Shown here piece by piece: positions 52,642 to 62,958 of a DNA stretch of 64,000 nucleotides (the first letter of the stretch is position 1; the number at the start of each line of letters is the position of its first letter). A model generated the notes under the pieces. That model did no database searches. It saw only the letters and a program-made list of their open reading frames with translations, and had not been told where the DNA came from. Position numbers and translations under genes: made by a program. Source of the stretch: Hemileia vastatrix (lineage: Eukaryota; Basidiomycota; Pucciniomycetes; Pucciniales; Zaghouaniaceae); contig JASXTE010000002.1 in the NCBI GenBank assembly GCA_030280995.1, positions 23,967,683-24,031,682 on the forward strand. Direction: 5' to 3'.

Positions 52642-53433
52642 TATCAAGGAGTCCCTTTGGTCTAGAAGATTTATTCGAGGTTATATGAGGGTTTTTTGGA
52701 TTCAATGGACTCTCAAAAAGTAAAGTACGTATTTTTTAATCAAACTGATTGAATTACTCAAGTAAAAAGAGGTAGTGTTAAATATTAATATATTTTATAG
52801 ATTAGATATACGTTGATGTAAATACTAATGTTATAAAAGTATAGAAATAGTAATGGTTTGTGTAAAAGTAATAGGTAAGTAAGTAATGAATGAATTCAAA
52901 AGGACAAAAAGGAAAGGCCTTTTATAGGTAATATGTGAGAGACAAGAACATGGAATTTACATCTCCTTATACAAGAGTGTGAGAGAAAAAACTTAATTTA
53001 AAGAGAGTATGTGAAATAATAAGAGTAAGACTAAATAGTGCGTAAATAAAAGTATTTATTTTATTTGAAATAAAACTCTGAACCCTTTGGTCTGTCACAT
53101 TTTAGTGTAAGAACATTTGATTTGAAATATTGAATCAATAAAATCTAAATAAAGGAATTTGAAAAAGTATTTTTTTTCTTTTTATATTTTTTGATACTAA
53201 ATTTTATTCCCATTTCATCTGTATTATTGAGCACGGTGTTTGGGAGTAAAAATATATGTGGGACAATTACTTATTTTTATTAATTAATTACTTAGTGTAC
53301 TTATTTAGTTAATTGTAATTAATACATAAGTATTTAATAAATAATTAATTATTAATAAGGATCTAAAGGCGTGGCTTCACCTCAGTAAGATAATTAATTA
53401 TTTTACTGGGTAAGTCTAATAGCCTGGCTGACA
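52642..53433 (-). repeat. 5' LTR of element E
   Basis: 792 bp against 791 for its partner. Its first bases are TATCAAGG instead of TGTCAAGT, so the terminal G is mutated; the other end is GGCTGACA. Confidence 0.9.
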
Positions 53434-53939
53434 AGTTCTGTGAAGTAGAAACAGGGCATAAGGGTATATGTTTAGATGACTGGTAAATTAGATGGGTCTG
53501 TGTGTATAGGTTAACTGGTTGATTAATGAGTTGGTGCAAGGAGGAATATGATATTTAAAGGGGGTTAATTTGGTTTGACATTCTTTAGAATTAAATTATA
53601 AAATATATTTGTGATAGTAGTTGAGCTCATATTAAGCCATTGTTATATTTTTCTTTTCTTACTTAATAATCAATTTCATTAAATCCTAAATACTTTAATT
53701 CTCCTTTTAATTATTTAGTTGAAACCCTTTGTAAGATTTACCACAATAGTTAGTGTCCTTAACATATACATTAATTATTCCTCAAATATTATCTTGAACC
53801 AGTATAAGTTACTTAGATCTATCTTCAAATCACTTCCTCAAAGTAGTCCTCTGTGTTTCAAAGTTGTAATTTCTCTCTTCTGTCTTATCTCACTTACTTG
53901 GGATCACCCTCAACCCAGTGCCTAGGTTTTCCGGTGACA
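53434..53939 (+). repeat. 3' LTR of element F, right part
   Basis: It starts with the AGTTC duplication of E, follows the left LTR of F from about 26369 onward, and ends CCGGTGACA at 53939. The F duplication AGAAA follows at 53940-53944. Confidence 0.87.
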
Positions 53940-53944
53940 AGAAA

Positions 53945-54345
53945 GATAAAATAATATATTGAAATATTAATTAATATAAAAAAAACAGAAAATCATTGCT
54001 AGATGGGCTCCATCCAATTATTAAAAATGATTGGACACCACCAGTGAGCATTATCCCTGAAAAATTATCTAATTCAAAATTTTAAAATAAATCAAAATTA
54101 AAATGAAACAAATTAATTTTTTTAAACAGTTAATATTGAATCCTGAATTCAAATGAATATAATCAACTGACAACATAATTTTCAAGTTTATAGTCATAGA
54201 ATACTACCTATATAACAGAAACCTAGCCAGGATTCAACTAGAAAAAGAAAAACCATGGAAAAACATTGTGGTGTAATTGTATATAGAGAAGTTAGCCCAT
54301 AAATTAACCCAAAATTGGCAATATTAAATCTAGAAGACTCTGTCA
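53945..54345 (-). mobile_element. Fragment G, right part
   Basis: It continues fragment G beyond F: the large hairpin (53993-54052), a decayed hairpin motif (54186-54206), and a decayed GGGGTAA hairpin (54269-54310) with its ..TCTAGAAG neighbour, in the order found in A at 5119-5400. Homology fades near 54345. Confidence 0.72.
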
Positions 54346-54817
54346 GGCTAAGTTCAGGTATAGAGACATGAATAGCTTGATTATTCAGTTTTTTGAAGAT
54401 TTTAATGGTCCTATATAAATAATGTAGTACAAATCCAAAAAGCAGGAAAATATAACTCAATATAAAGGTCTCAGTAATTTAATCTCACTAATGATAAATG
54501 TTTTAAAGTTTACAGTTGGTAGAATAATAGAGATAATAATTCAAAAAGTATTCAAAGACTTTAAATAGTACTAATTAAATGTATTGTAATTGTATTGAAT
54601 ATATGTTTTACTTGTAATGATAAAGAATGTAGAAAATAAGACCAAAAACCCCCTCCTTTTATACCCATTAATTCCACAATGTTTCCCCAGGTTTTAAAAT
54701 TCTATACACAGCCAATGATGCCTCAATATAGCAAGTACACATGCCCATCAACCTAAGGAGTAACCAATAACAAAAGAAGAATAATATCACATGACAAAAT
54801 CCTGAAGTAAGAGGGAT
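54346..54817. other. No gene or element recognised
   Basis: AT-rich DNA. The weak minus-strand frame 54460-54194 overlaps fragment G and has no recognisable domain. Confidence 0.4.
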
Positions 54818-55027
54818 AACTATGCAATATAGGGTGTGGACTTGCTAGCAAGTCCCCAACCTGAACTGAGATGGAACTCAGACTGAACTCATACTGAACC
54901 CATACTGAAATCTACTTGAACACCCACCTAAAACTGTTCTCCTGACTGGTGTTCATCCCTTATTGTATGGTTCCTTTGTCAATGGCTCAATGTGTGTTCA
55001 ATCTGTGGTGAGTTTGGGTCCAAGGTT
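54818..55027. mobile_element. Truncated third copy of the CACTA-like MITE
   Basis: It matches 14937-15145 along most of its length, starting ACTATGCAATATAGGG with the palindrome GGACTTGCTAGCAAGTCC, but lacks the right terminal palindrome. Confidence 0.8.
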
Positions 55028-55044
55028 TCAGACACCAGAAAAAA

Positions 55045-55230
55045 AACATAGGCACCTGATAGCAGGTGCCAATCCCTATCTTCGACTTAACTCAATTTCA
55101 GCTCATCTGTAATTCTTCTGGAAAGACTGTGCTCTGAACAATGAGAAGACTAGCTCGTGCAACATCAAATCAAATTTACTCTTAAATTAAAACTGAATAT
55201 AGGGATAGGCACCTGCTAGCAGGTGCCACT
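55045..55230. mobile_element. Small palindrome-ended element
   Basis: Near-identical palindromes lie at both ends: GGCACCTGATAGCAGGTGCC at 55051-55070 and GGCACCTGCTAGCAGGTGCC at 55208-55227. They are flanked on the inner side by ATCCCTAT and ATAGGGAT. The layout (palindrome centred on CTAG plus short inverted repeat) mirrors the CACTA-like MITE with different sequence. No coding capacity. A target duplication is not clear. Confidence 0.5.
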
Positions 55231-55377
55231 TGATTTTATTGACGCCGAAATTGGAGACAGAAATTTATATGGGTTACCTTGATTTTGATATAATCTGTCC
55301 CAGTTATAGCAATTTTTTAATGCGTTTTGCAACACAAATAGATCGAAAATGATTATATGTAAAATAATTTACCAAAC

Positions 55378-55785
55378 ATGAAGAACAATAAAATACTTGA
55401 AAATGCAAATCTTGGTTACTGGTGGGCTCCGAGCAGAATGTTCACGGTAACTAACTCGAAAAAACTATATGGGTTAGCATTTAGTATTGAAATTTCTCAT
55501 CTTACCTTTCATGAGCAATGTAAGCTGGTGGTTTCTCATGTCCGACACTTCATTTTTAAATGGCAAAGACGGCCGTTAGTTAAAGAGCTATCCATCAACG
55601 GCTACAAAGCGATTTTATTGAATTTCAATGTTGAGAACAATGTCAAATTTGGCTATCAAATGAGCAGAGCTGACTATTTTTCTAATTCAAGTTTAAATGT
55701 CTTAACTGGAAGAGATAGCCCATGGAGGAAATTGTATCCCATTTGTTACGACATAGCTGACTTTTTGCTGGCATTTCAATATTAA
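55378..55785 (+). CDS. Hypothetical protein, 135 aa
   Basis: A single-exon frame from ATG (context AAACATGAAG) to TAA. The predicted protein is basic and aromatic-rich (YWWAPSRMF near residue 14), with no signal peptide, no membrane segment and no motif I recognise. It does not match any element in the window. It could be a real small gene, an exon of a longer gene, or the remnant of an unrecognised element. Coding status is supported only by length in AT-rich DNA. Confidence 0.4.
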   Translation: MKNNKILENANLGYWWAPSRMFTVTNSKKLYGLAFSIEISHLTFHEQCKLVVSHVRHFIFKWQRRPLVKELSINGYKAILLNFNVENNVKFGYQMSRADYFSNSSLNVLTGRDSPWRKLYPICYDIADFLLAFQY

Positions 55786-55789
55786 ACTC

Positions 55790-56430
55790 TTTTGTCAAGG
55801 GTTAGAAACCAAACGAAAAAGGATACCACCCGCAAACATGCGCCTGAATTCTTTTAGTGGTGAGATAGTGTACAGCAAGAATAATAGATCTTGGCCCTTT
55901 TCTCTTTTTTTTGTGAACTTTTTTTGCTGGTGTGGCATATTTTTTGTTGGGTGTATCATTCAAAAAAGTCTAAAAACCCCTACTTCATGCCAGAATGGTG
56001 CTGAGTAAGGCAAAAAAGTAGTAAAAAATTTTGACAAAAAGGCCAAGCATTTATGGTTTTGCTGTATAGCATGAAAGAATATTTAATTCATTCAGCCATT
56101 CAGAATCTGTGCCAGATAAGTAAATGAAATGAGCTCCATAAAATGAATTTCACTCGGTAGACCATCTTTTATGTTGAATGTCGCATAGGGTTGCAGATAT
56201 GTATCATGATTATCACCAAGAAAGTTGGTCCTGACCATCAGTTCAAAAATTCACACGAATTGAAATTTTACTAGAAAAAGGCTAGCTAGTCCGAACCAAG
56301 GTAGTTCATCTCAGTCTCAATATTTCCCTCCTTCATGTTTTTCAACTAGGCCGGTTTCTCTTCTCCACCGAAGAAGTAAAAGTACCGGGCAAGTAAAGGG
56401 GGTCTTTCAAAAATATAATTGTTATGAGCC
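55790..56430. other. Intergenic, no gene recognised
   Basis: AT-rich DNA without a convincing frame, motif or repeat. It precedes the TATA box of the first secreted-protein gene. Confidence 0.4.
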
Positions 56431-56441
56431 GGATGCGGGCT

Positions 56442-56448
56442 TATAAAA
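56442..56448 (+). promoter_or_regulatory. TATA box of secreted repeat gene 1
   Basis: TATAAAA in the context CGGGCTTATAAAAAC, about 170 bp upstream of the start codon. It is kept in all three tandem copies (57925-57931 and 59410-59416). Confidence 0.65.
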
Positions 56449-56613
56449 ACGTAAACAGTTACCTATATTTTTATCAATCCCTCACAAGAATACTTACAAA
56501 CATCTTCACTCACTTTATCTTTCGTTTAACTGAACCTGTACTTAAGACTTCCTTTAAATTATTCTTACACTCTTATTATTAGTATTATTATTTCAATTCA
56601 TTCAAGAGTCAAA

Positions 56614-57450
56614 ATGCAATTATCTCTTGTTGCTCTCGTCTTCACTGGTATGGATGCCTATTTTCTCCTCTGAAAATTACCCTAAGCTGATAATTGGATT
56701 TTTTCTAGCCTTCCTGATGAATGTCTCTGCCATTCCAATTACAGAGTCTACTGAAGGTATCCAGTGAGTACTTTATAAATTTGAGGTGTTTTATCGGGTT
56801 TTCTGCGGCTAATCTAGAGATTGATTTTCAGATCTATTCAAGAGGGTAATAATAATGCCAATGTGTTCCTTTCAAAGCGAACCAATAAATATAGCTCAAG
56901 CTCTCCCTACGTCGCCCCTACCCCTTACGTCGCCCCTACTCCTTACGTCGCCCCTACTCCTTACGTTACTCCTAAGCCTTACGTTGCCCCCACTCCCTAC
57001 GTTGCCCCCACTCCCTACGTTGCCCCTTCTCCATACGTATCTCCTAAACCTTACGTATCTCCTAAACCTTACGTTGCTCCTAAGCCCTACGTTGCTCCTA
57101 AACCTTACGTAGCCCCTAAACCTTACGTAGCCCCTAGTCCTTACGTAGGCTCTCCCTACAATCCTATATATTCTGGTATTGGTGTTGGTGCAGGTTTTGG
57201 TGCCGGTGTAGGTATTGGTGCAGGAGCTGAATTTGGCGCTGGTGCTGGTATTGAAGCTGGTGCTGGATTTGGTGCCGGTGCAGGGTTTGGTGCAGGAGCT
57301 GGATTTGGCGCTGGTGCTGGTATTGAAGCTGGTGCTGGATTTGGTGCCGGTGCAGGGTTTGGTGCAGGAGCTGGATTTGGCGCTGGTGCTGGTATTGAAG
57401 CTGGTGCTGGATTTGGAGCAGGTGCTGGACTTGGTTGGTTTCGTCAATAG
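56614..57450 (+). CDS. Secreted PYVAP/Gly-Ala repeat protein, copy 1
   Basis: Three exons: 56614-56647, 56709-56763 and 56832-57450, with introns of 61 bp (GTATGG...TAG) and 68 bp (GTGAGT...CAG). The spliced frame is 235 residues. The first two exons encode a signal peptide (MQLSLVALVFTAFLMNVSA) with likely cleavage after Ala; exon 3 starts with a short Asn-rich part and a Lys-Arg site (LSKR), a typical Kex2 processing point. Then come 14 PYV repeats of PYVAP(T/K/S) and a C-terminal repeat of GAGFGA and GAGIEA units ending GLGWFRQ. It is probably a secreted wall or matrix structural protein; that role is inferred from composition. AATAAA lies near 57594. Confidence 0.85.
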
Positions 57451-57924
57451 ATAATGGAGATGCTCATAGTAGTCCCAAGCTATGGTGGATATGATGGTGT
57501 TAGAATTTCATTTCGCGGACAATATAACATTCTTTTAATTATATCTTTTTTTCATCTCAATTTATTCTGATGCTTGTAGTAGACATAAAAGAGAAATAAA
57601 GTGATGAAAAATTTAATTTAAACTAGATCGGCACTTCTCATGTACTTCCCCATCATCACTGACATCATTTCTGATTTTCCTCATGTTCCATTAATCCTAT
57701 TCATTGTGTTTTGAGTTTGCAATACATATTATTAGTATTGTTAAAGTCTTTTAAATGTTGTTTTAAACGTTTAGTTTTATTTTTCTACCAACCATAAGTT
57801 GTATACCATTTATAATAAGCGGGATTAAATTACTGAAACCATTATATTGAATTTTTTTCTAGTACTTAATTGGATTTGAACAACTCACTTCATACTGTAC
57901 CATTAAATTATTCTAGCGCGGGCT

Positions 57925-57931
57925 TATAAAA
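57925..57931 (+). promoter_or_regulatory. TATA box of secreted repeat gene 2
   Basis: TATAAAA in the same context as in the first unit, with identical spacing to the ATG to within a base or two. Confidence 0.65.
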
Positions 57932-58098
57932 ACCTTGAACAGTTACCTATATTTTTATCCATCCCTCACAAGAATACTTACAAACATCTTCACTCACTTT
58001 TGTCTTTCGTTTAACTGAACCTGTACTTAAGACTTCCTTTAAATTATTCCTACACTCTTATTATAAGTATTATTATTTCAATTCATTCAAGAGTCAAG

Positions 58099-58935
58099 AT
58101 GCAATTATCTCTTGTTGCTCTCGTCTTCACTGGTATGGATGCCTATTTTCTCCTCTGAAAATTACTCTAAGCTGATAATTGGAGTTTTTCTAGCCTTCCT
58201 GATGAATGTCTCTGCCATTCCAATTACAGAGTCTACTGAAGGTATCCAGTGAGTACTTTATAAATTTGAGGTTGTTTATGGGGTTTTCTGTGGCTAGTGT
58301 AGAGATTGATTTTCAGATCTATTCAAGAGGGTAATAATAATGCCAATGTGATCCTTTCAAAGCGAACCAATAAATATAGCTCAAGCTCTCCCTACGTGGC
58401 TCCAGCTCCCTACGTCGCCCCTACTCCTTACGTCGCCCCTACTCCTTACGTCGCCCCTACTCCTTACGTCGCCCCTACTCCTTACGTTACTCCTAAGCCT
58501 TACGTTGCCCCCACTCCCTACGTTGCCCCTTCTCCATACGTATCTCCTAAACCTTACGTATCTCCTAAACCTTACGTTGCTCCTAAGCCCTACGTTGCTC
58601 CTAAACCTTACGTAGCCCCTAAACCTTACGTAGCCCCTAGTCCTTACGTAGGCTCTCCCTACAATCCTATATATTCTGGTATTGGTGTTGGTGCAGGTTT
58701 TGGTGCCGGTGTAGGTATTGGTACAGGAGCTGAATTTGGCGCTGGTGCTGGTATTGAAGCTGGTGCAGGGTTTGGTGCAGGAGCTGGATTTGGCGCTGGT
58801 GCTGGTATTGAAGCTGGTGCTGGATTTGGTGCCGGTGCAGGGTTTGGTGCAGGAGCTGGATTTGGCGCTGGTGCTGGTATTGAAGCTGGTGCTGGATTTG
58901 GAGCAGGTGCTGGACTTGGATGGTTTCGTCAATAG
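58099..58935 (+). CDS. Secreted PYVAP/Gly-Ala repeat protein, copy 2
   Basis: Exons 58099-58132, 58194-58248 and 58317-58935, same splice sites and the same 235-residue length as copy 1. It has 15 PYV units (one more than copy 1) and one fewer 6-residue unit in the Gly/Ala repeat, so the total length is unchanged. Signal peptide, LSKR processing site and GLGWFRQ end are conserved. Near identity of introns and flanks indicates recent duplication or gene conversion. Confidence 0.85.
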
Positions 58936-59409
58936 ATAATGGAGATACTCTTAGTAGTCCCAAGCTATGGTGGATATGATGGTGTTAGAATTTCATTTCG
59001 CGGACAATATAACAATCTTTTAATTATATCTTTTTTTCATCTCAATTTATTCTGATGCTTGTAGTAGACATAAAAGAGAAATAAAGTGATGAAAAATTCA
59101 ATTTAATCTAGATCGACACTTCTCATGTACTTCCCCATCATCACTGACATCATTTCTGATTTTCCTCATGTTCCATTAATCCTATTCATTGTGTTTTGAG
59201 GTTGCAATACATATTATTAGTATTGTTAAAGTCTTTTAAATGTTGTTTTAAACGTTTAGTTTTATTTTTCTACCAACCATAAGTTGTATACCATTTATAA
59301 TAAGCGGGATTAAATTACTGAAACCATTATATTGAATTTTTTTCTAGTACTTAATTGGATTTGAACAACTCACTTCATACTGTACCATTAAATTATTCTA
59401 GCGCGGGCT

Positions 59410-59416
59410 TATAAAA
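59410..59416 (+). promoter_or_regulatory. TATA box of secreted repeat gene 3 (pseudogene)
   Basis: TATAAAA, identical context to copy 2. Confidence 0.6.
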
Positions 59417-59583
59417 ACCTTGAACAGTTACCTATATTTTTATCCATCCCTCACAAGAATACTTACAAACATCTTCACTCACTTTTGTCTTTCGTTTAAC
59501 TGAACCTGTACTTAAGACTTCCTTTAAATTATTCCTACACTCTTATTATAAGTATTATTATTTCAATTCATTCAAGAGTCAAG

Positions 59584-60161
59584 ATGCAATTATCTCTTGT
59601 TGCTCTCGTCTTCACTGGTATGGATGCCTATTTTCTCCTCTGAAAATTACTCTAAGCTGATAATTGGAGTTTTTCTAGCCTTCCTGATGAATGTCTCTGC
59701 CATTCCAATTACAGAGTCTACTGAAGGTATCCAGTGAGTACTTTATAAATTTGAGGTTGTTTATGGGGTTTTCTGTGGCTAGTGTAGAGATTGATTTTCA
59801 GATCTATTCAAGAGGGTAATAATAATGCCAATGTGACCCTTTCAAAGCGAACCAATAAATATAGCTCAAACTCCCCCTACTTAGCTCCAGCTCCCTACGT
59901 CGCCCCACTCCCTACGTTGCTCCTAAGCCTTACGTCACCCCTTCTCCATACGTATCTACTAAGCCTTACGTAGCTCCTAAGCCTTACGTTGCTGCTTAAC
60001 CTTACGTTGCTCCTAAAACCTACGTAGCCCCTCATCCTTGCGTAGCTCACAAGTCTTATATAGGCTCTCCCTACAATCCTGATCATTCTGGTATTGGTGC
60101 TGGTGCTGGATTTGGTGCTGTAGCTGGTATTGAAGCAGGTGCTGGTATCAAAGCAGGATAA
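59584..60161 (+). pseudogene. Secreted repeat protein, copy 3, frameshifted
   Basis: Exon 1 (59584-59617), exon 2 (59679-59733) and the start of exon 3 (59802) match copy 2 almost perfectly. A one-base loss near 59907 in the first PYVAP repeats shifts the frame to a stop at 59973. In the original register a TAA at 59997-59999 is a second lesion, and the frame then runs to a TAA at 60159-60161. The repeat part is shorter and more diverged than in copies 1 and 2, unlike its 5' half, which suggests partial gene conversion. Confidence 0.82.
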
Positions 60162-60790
60162 AAGACTTTTACGAATAAACAACCGCCCTATTAGTGAACG
60201 GCGCCCAATAACTCTCCCAAGTAGTGATCTCTGCGATATACCTTTTACAAATAAACAACCGCCCTATTAGTGAACGGCGCCCAATAACTCTCACAAGTAG
60301 TGATCTCTGCGATATACCTATAAAGGTAATAAAACGTCTTTGAGAAATAACAACAGAGATCAAATTGCAAATAACAATAAAAGAACCTTTTACAAATAAA
60401 CAACCGCCCTATTAGTGAACGGCGCCCAATAACTCTCCCAAGTAGTGATCTCTGCGATATACCTAGGATCACAAGAATGAGTAAAAACAAAACAAATAAA
60501 TAAAAAGAAAAACACAAATAATAATAACGCTAACCTATAAAGGTAATAAAACGTCTTTGAGCAATAACAACAGAGATGGGGAAAATGAAACAACCCATCA
60601 GCTCTATATAAGTAGAATCTCTCAAAGACAGTATGGATTTAAGATTGAATAGCATACACATGACGAAAAACTAGGAAATATAATAACATGATGAAGTAGA
60701 GTATCAAATAACTTATACATGACACATTGGACGTGAGAGCACTAAATTAGAAGATAGAAGAACTTGACAGAAGTGCTACGTATTTTCACA
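60162..60790 (-). repeat. 3' LTR region of the Copia element, left edge uncertain
   Basis: The right edge is set by the PPT and TGTGAAAATACG on the sense strand. The left edge is placed where homology to the gene array ends. It contains a 76-bp unit three times (60166, 60242 and 60387), each with GGCGCCCAATAACTC, and a second unit (ATAAAGGTAATAAAACGTC) at 60319 and 60537. Confidence 0.6.
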
Positions 60791-60799
60791 CCCCTCCTT
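60791..60799 (-). other. Polypurine tract of the Copia element
   Basis: Sense strand AAGGAGGGG directly before TGTGAAAA. Confidence 0.75.
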
Positions 60800-60816
60800 G
60801 CTATCAATCTTATCTG

Positions 60817-62958
60817 TCAAACCAATTTTTTTAGTGAATTTAATGAATTTTTCTTTACTGAGTGCTTTGTGAAAACATCTGCAACCATGTCAGTTGTAGG
60901 AATATACTAAAGATCAATTTTGCCATCCATGATTTGTTCTCTGATCCAGTGAAATTGGATCTCAATATGTTTTGTTCTTGCATGAAAAACAGGATTTTTG
61001 CACAAAGTAATACTCCCTTGATTATCTGAGAAAAGTGTTGAGGAGGTTTTGCGATCATAACCCAAATCAATCAACAAATGTTGCATCCAAATTACCTCTT
61101 GACTAGCATCTACAGTGGCTTTAATTTCGGCTTCTGAAGTGCTTAGAGCAACAGTAGGTTGCTTTTTAAAGCGCCAACTAACAGCTGTCCCATTGATAGT
61201 AAATACATACCCAGTGGTCGATCTTCGAGTGTCTCGACAGCCTGCCCAATCAGCATCAGCAAAACCTTTGGGCATCGAGTAACTGAGATTCCCTTGGTTA
61301 GAGAAATTATCAAAAGCTTTGAAATTAAGTGAGACATTAGTGGTTCCTTTTAAGTAACGCAAGACTCTTTTAAATGCAATCCAGTGTTTGATACCTGGAG
61401 AATTGAGATGCTGTGCTAATTGACTGTTTGCAAAGGCAATGTCTGGACGTGTACCTTGTGAGATATAATTGAGGAGACCCACTGCTCTTTGGTAGTTAAT
61501 GTTGAGCTTGTTGAAATCTTCAATTTCTTCCTCAGTGGCCTTCTCAAGTTGTGTGTTCATGAGCATTGGTGTTGAAATCGATTTACAGTCTTGCATCTCG
61601 TAGGAACTTAACAAATCCCTGATTTCTTGGTCTTGGCACAGGGAAAGAGTTTTGGCTTGACGATCTCTTGAGACACGCATTCCAAGAATGAACTTTGCCT
61701 CACCCAAATCCTCCATTTCAAAATGTGAAGATATTGCATTTTTGAACCAGGAAACATCTTTTCCAAAAATTGACAAATCGTCAACATGAACATGAACAAA
61801 ACATGGGTTGGAGACACTTTCATGTATGAACAAACAAGGATCGGCTGAAGATGGATAGAAATTGAATGAGTAGAAGAATTGAAAAAGTTCATTATACCAG
61901 CATCGTGAAGCTTTCTTAAAACCATAGAGAGAACGTTTTAGTAAGAGCACAGGGTTGACAAAATTTCCCAGTTTCCTCATTCCGAGAGGGAAGTTCATAA
62001 AAACTTCTTCATCTGGCTTCCCGTGGAGAAAAGTGCCCTTTACATCCATTTGGATGAAATCCCAATTTTCACTATTGGCAATGCTAATCAAAACACGTAG
62101 TGTGGTTAATCTTCCAGTAGGAGAAAATGTTTCAAAATAATTTATACCGGCCTTTTGAGAACAACCTCGAGCACAAAGTCTAGCTTTATATTTGATGATC
62201 TGTCCATCAGCATCTCTTTTAATTTTGAAGACTCAGATTGAGCCTATGGATGGAACATCTATAGGTTTCTCAACTATTTCCCAAACTTTTTGTTGTTCAA
62301 TCATTTGAAGTTTCTTATCAATTGCTTCTATCCAGTTATCACCATCTTGTCGATTGATTGCCTCGTAATAAGTAAGTGGGTCAGAAAACATAGAATTGTA
62401 TGTAAAGTCGTGTTGAGAATGTGAAGAGAGCGAGCTCGTGTAACAAAGATACTCATTAATCAATGATGCTGAATTCATATTTTGCCTTTGTTGTGTCCTT
62501 GGACCTTCAATGATATTCTTAGTTTCTATATTGGAACTAATATCTTTAGGGGCCTCATTAGATGTGATCTTGTATTCCCAAAATCTATTATTTTGCGAAG
62601 CTTGATTATCGCCAACACTTGGATCTTCGGTAGTGTTTGAAGTGGCAGGTGAGTCGTTGAAAACAGTGGTTGGAGATTCAGAGGAAGGAATAGAAGACGG
62701 GTCTGAGATTTTAAAATCGAAGGATTCTGTGAAAAGATCTGTCATTTGGATCTCTTGGTCATATTTTTTAGATAAAGGAAAACTGAATTTGTCAAAAATA
62801 ACGCTGTGCGAATATATAATTTGTTTATTATCAAGTCTCAATAAACGATAGGAACTGGTATCCTCTGAATAACCAAGAAAGCAGCATTTACTAGAATTTG
62901 GCGAGAATTTTCCTTTTCTTATTTTTTTTATTAATAAGTGCATACACAGCACAACCAA
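60817..62958 (-). CDS. Reverse transcriptase and RNase H of the Copia element
   Basis: One frame with stops. It begins with the integrase C-terminus (GKFSPNSSKCCFLGYSED), a Ser/Asn-rich linker, then RT: MDVKGTFLHGKPDEEVFM, LLKRSLYGFKKASRCWY, catalytic VHVDDLSIFG, and RNase H: GFADADWAGCRDTRRSTTGY, ALSTSEAEIKA, DNQGSITL, ARTKHIE. A TGA at 62235-62233 replaces an expected Trp at the RT start, and a TAG at about 60906 replaces a likely Gln before YIPTTDMVADVFTK. The frame ends at 60817, 18 bp from the PPT. Confidence 0.88.

Larger units (their letters stand above)
44981..53433 (-). mobile_element. Element E: complete Ty3/Gypsy chromovirus inserted in the LTR of F
   Basis: LTRs 44981-45771 and 52642-53433, 5-bp duplication AGTTC (44976-44980 and 53434-53438), PPT and PBS. 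On the minus strand: leader, gag, protease, RT, RNase H, integrase, chromodomain. Same lineage as element B. Gag to RT is one frame with a few stops; one frameshift near 47745 leads into RNase H-integrase-chromodomain. Confidence 0.93.
26092..53939 (+). mobile_element. Element F: old Ty3/Gypsy chromovirus split by D and E
   Basis: Left LTR 26092-26866, gag, protease, RT, RNase H, integrase up to 31567, then element D (31568-42723), then the chromodomain and 3' region, then the first part of the right LTR (44707-44980), element E (44981-53433), and the rest of the right LTR (53434-53939). The 5-bp duplication AGAAA bounds the whole. Removing both guests leaves an element of about 8.2 kb. Coding frames carry many stops but few frameshifts. 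Confidence 0.88.
56440..60161 (+). repeat. Tandem array of three 1485-bp gene units
   Basis: Start codons at 56614, 58099 and 59584 are exactly 1485 bp apart twice. Promoter, introns, 5' and 3' non-coding DNA are all duplicated with few changes, so the unit is a whole gene with its regulatory DNA. The third unit is cut at its 3' side by the Copia element. Confidence 0.93.

Noticed and set aside
56896..57447. Long minus-strand frame opposite the secreted repeat gene (Ser/Thr/Lys-rich), and its twin at 58381-58932
   Set aside because: They are mirror translations of the PYVAP and Gly/Ala codon repeats; the plus-strand gene has introns, signal peptide and TATA box.
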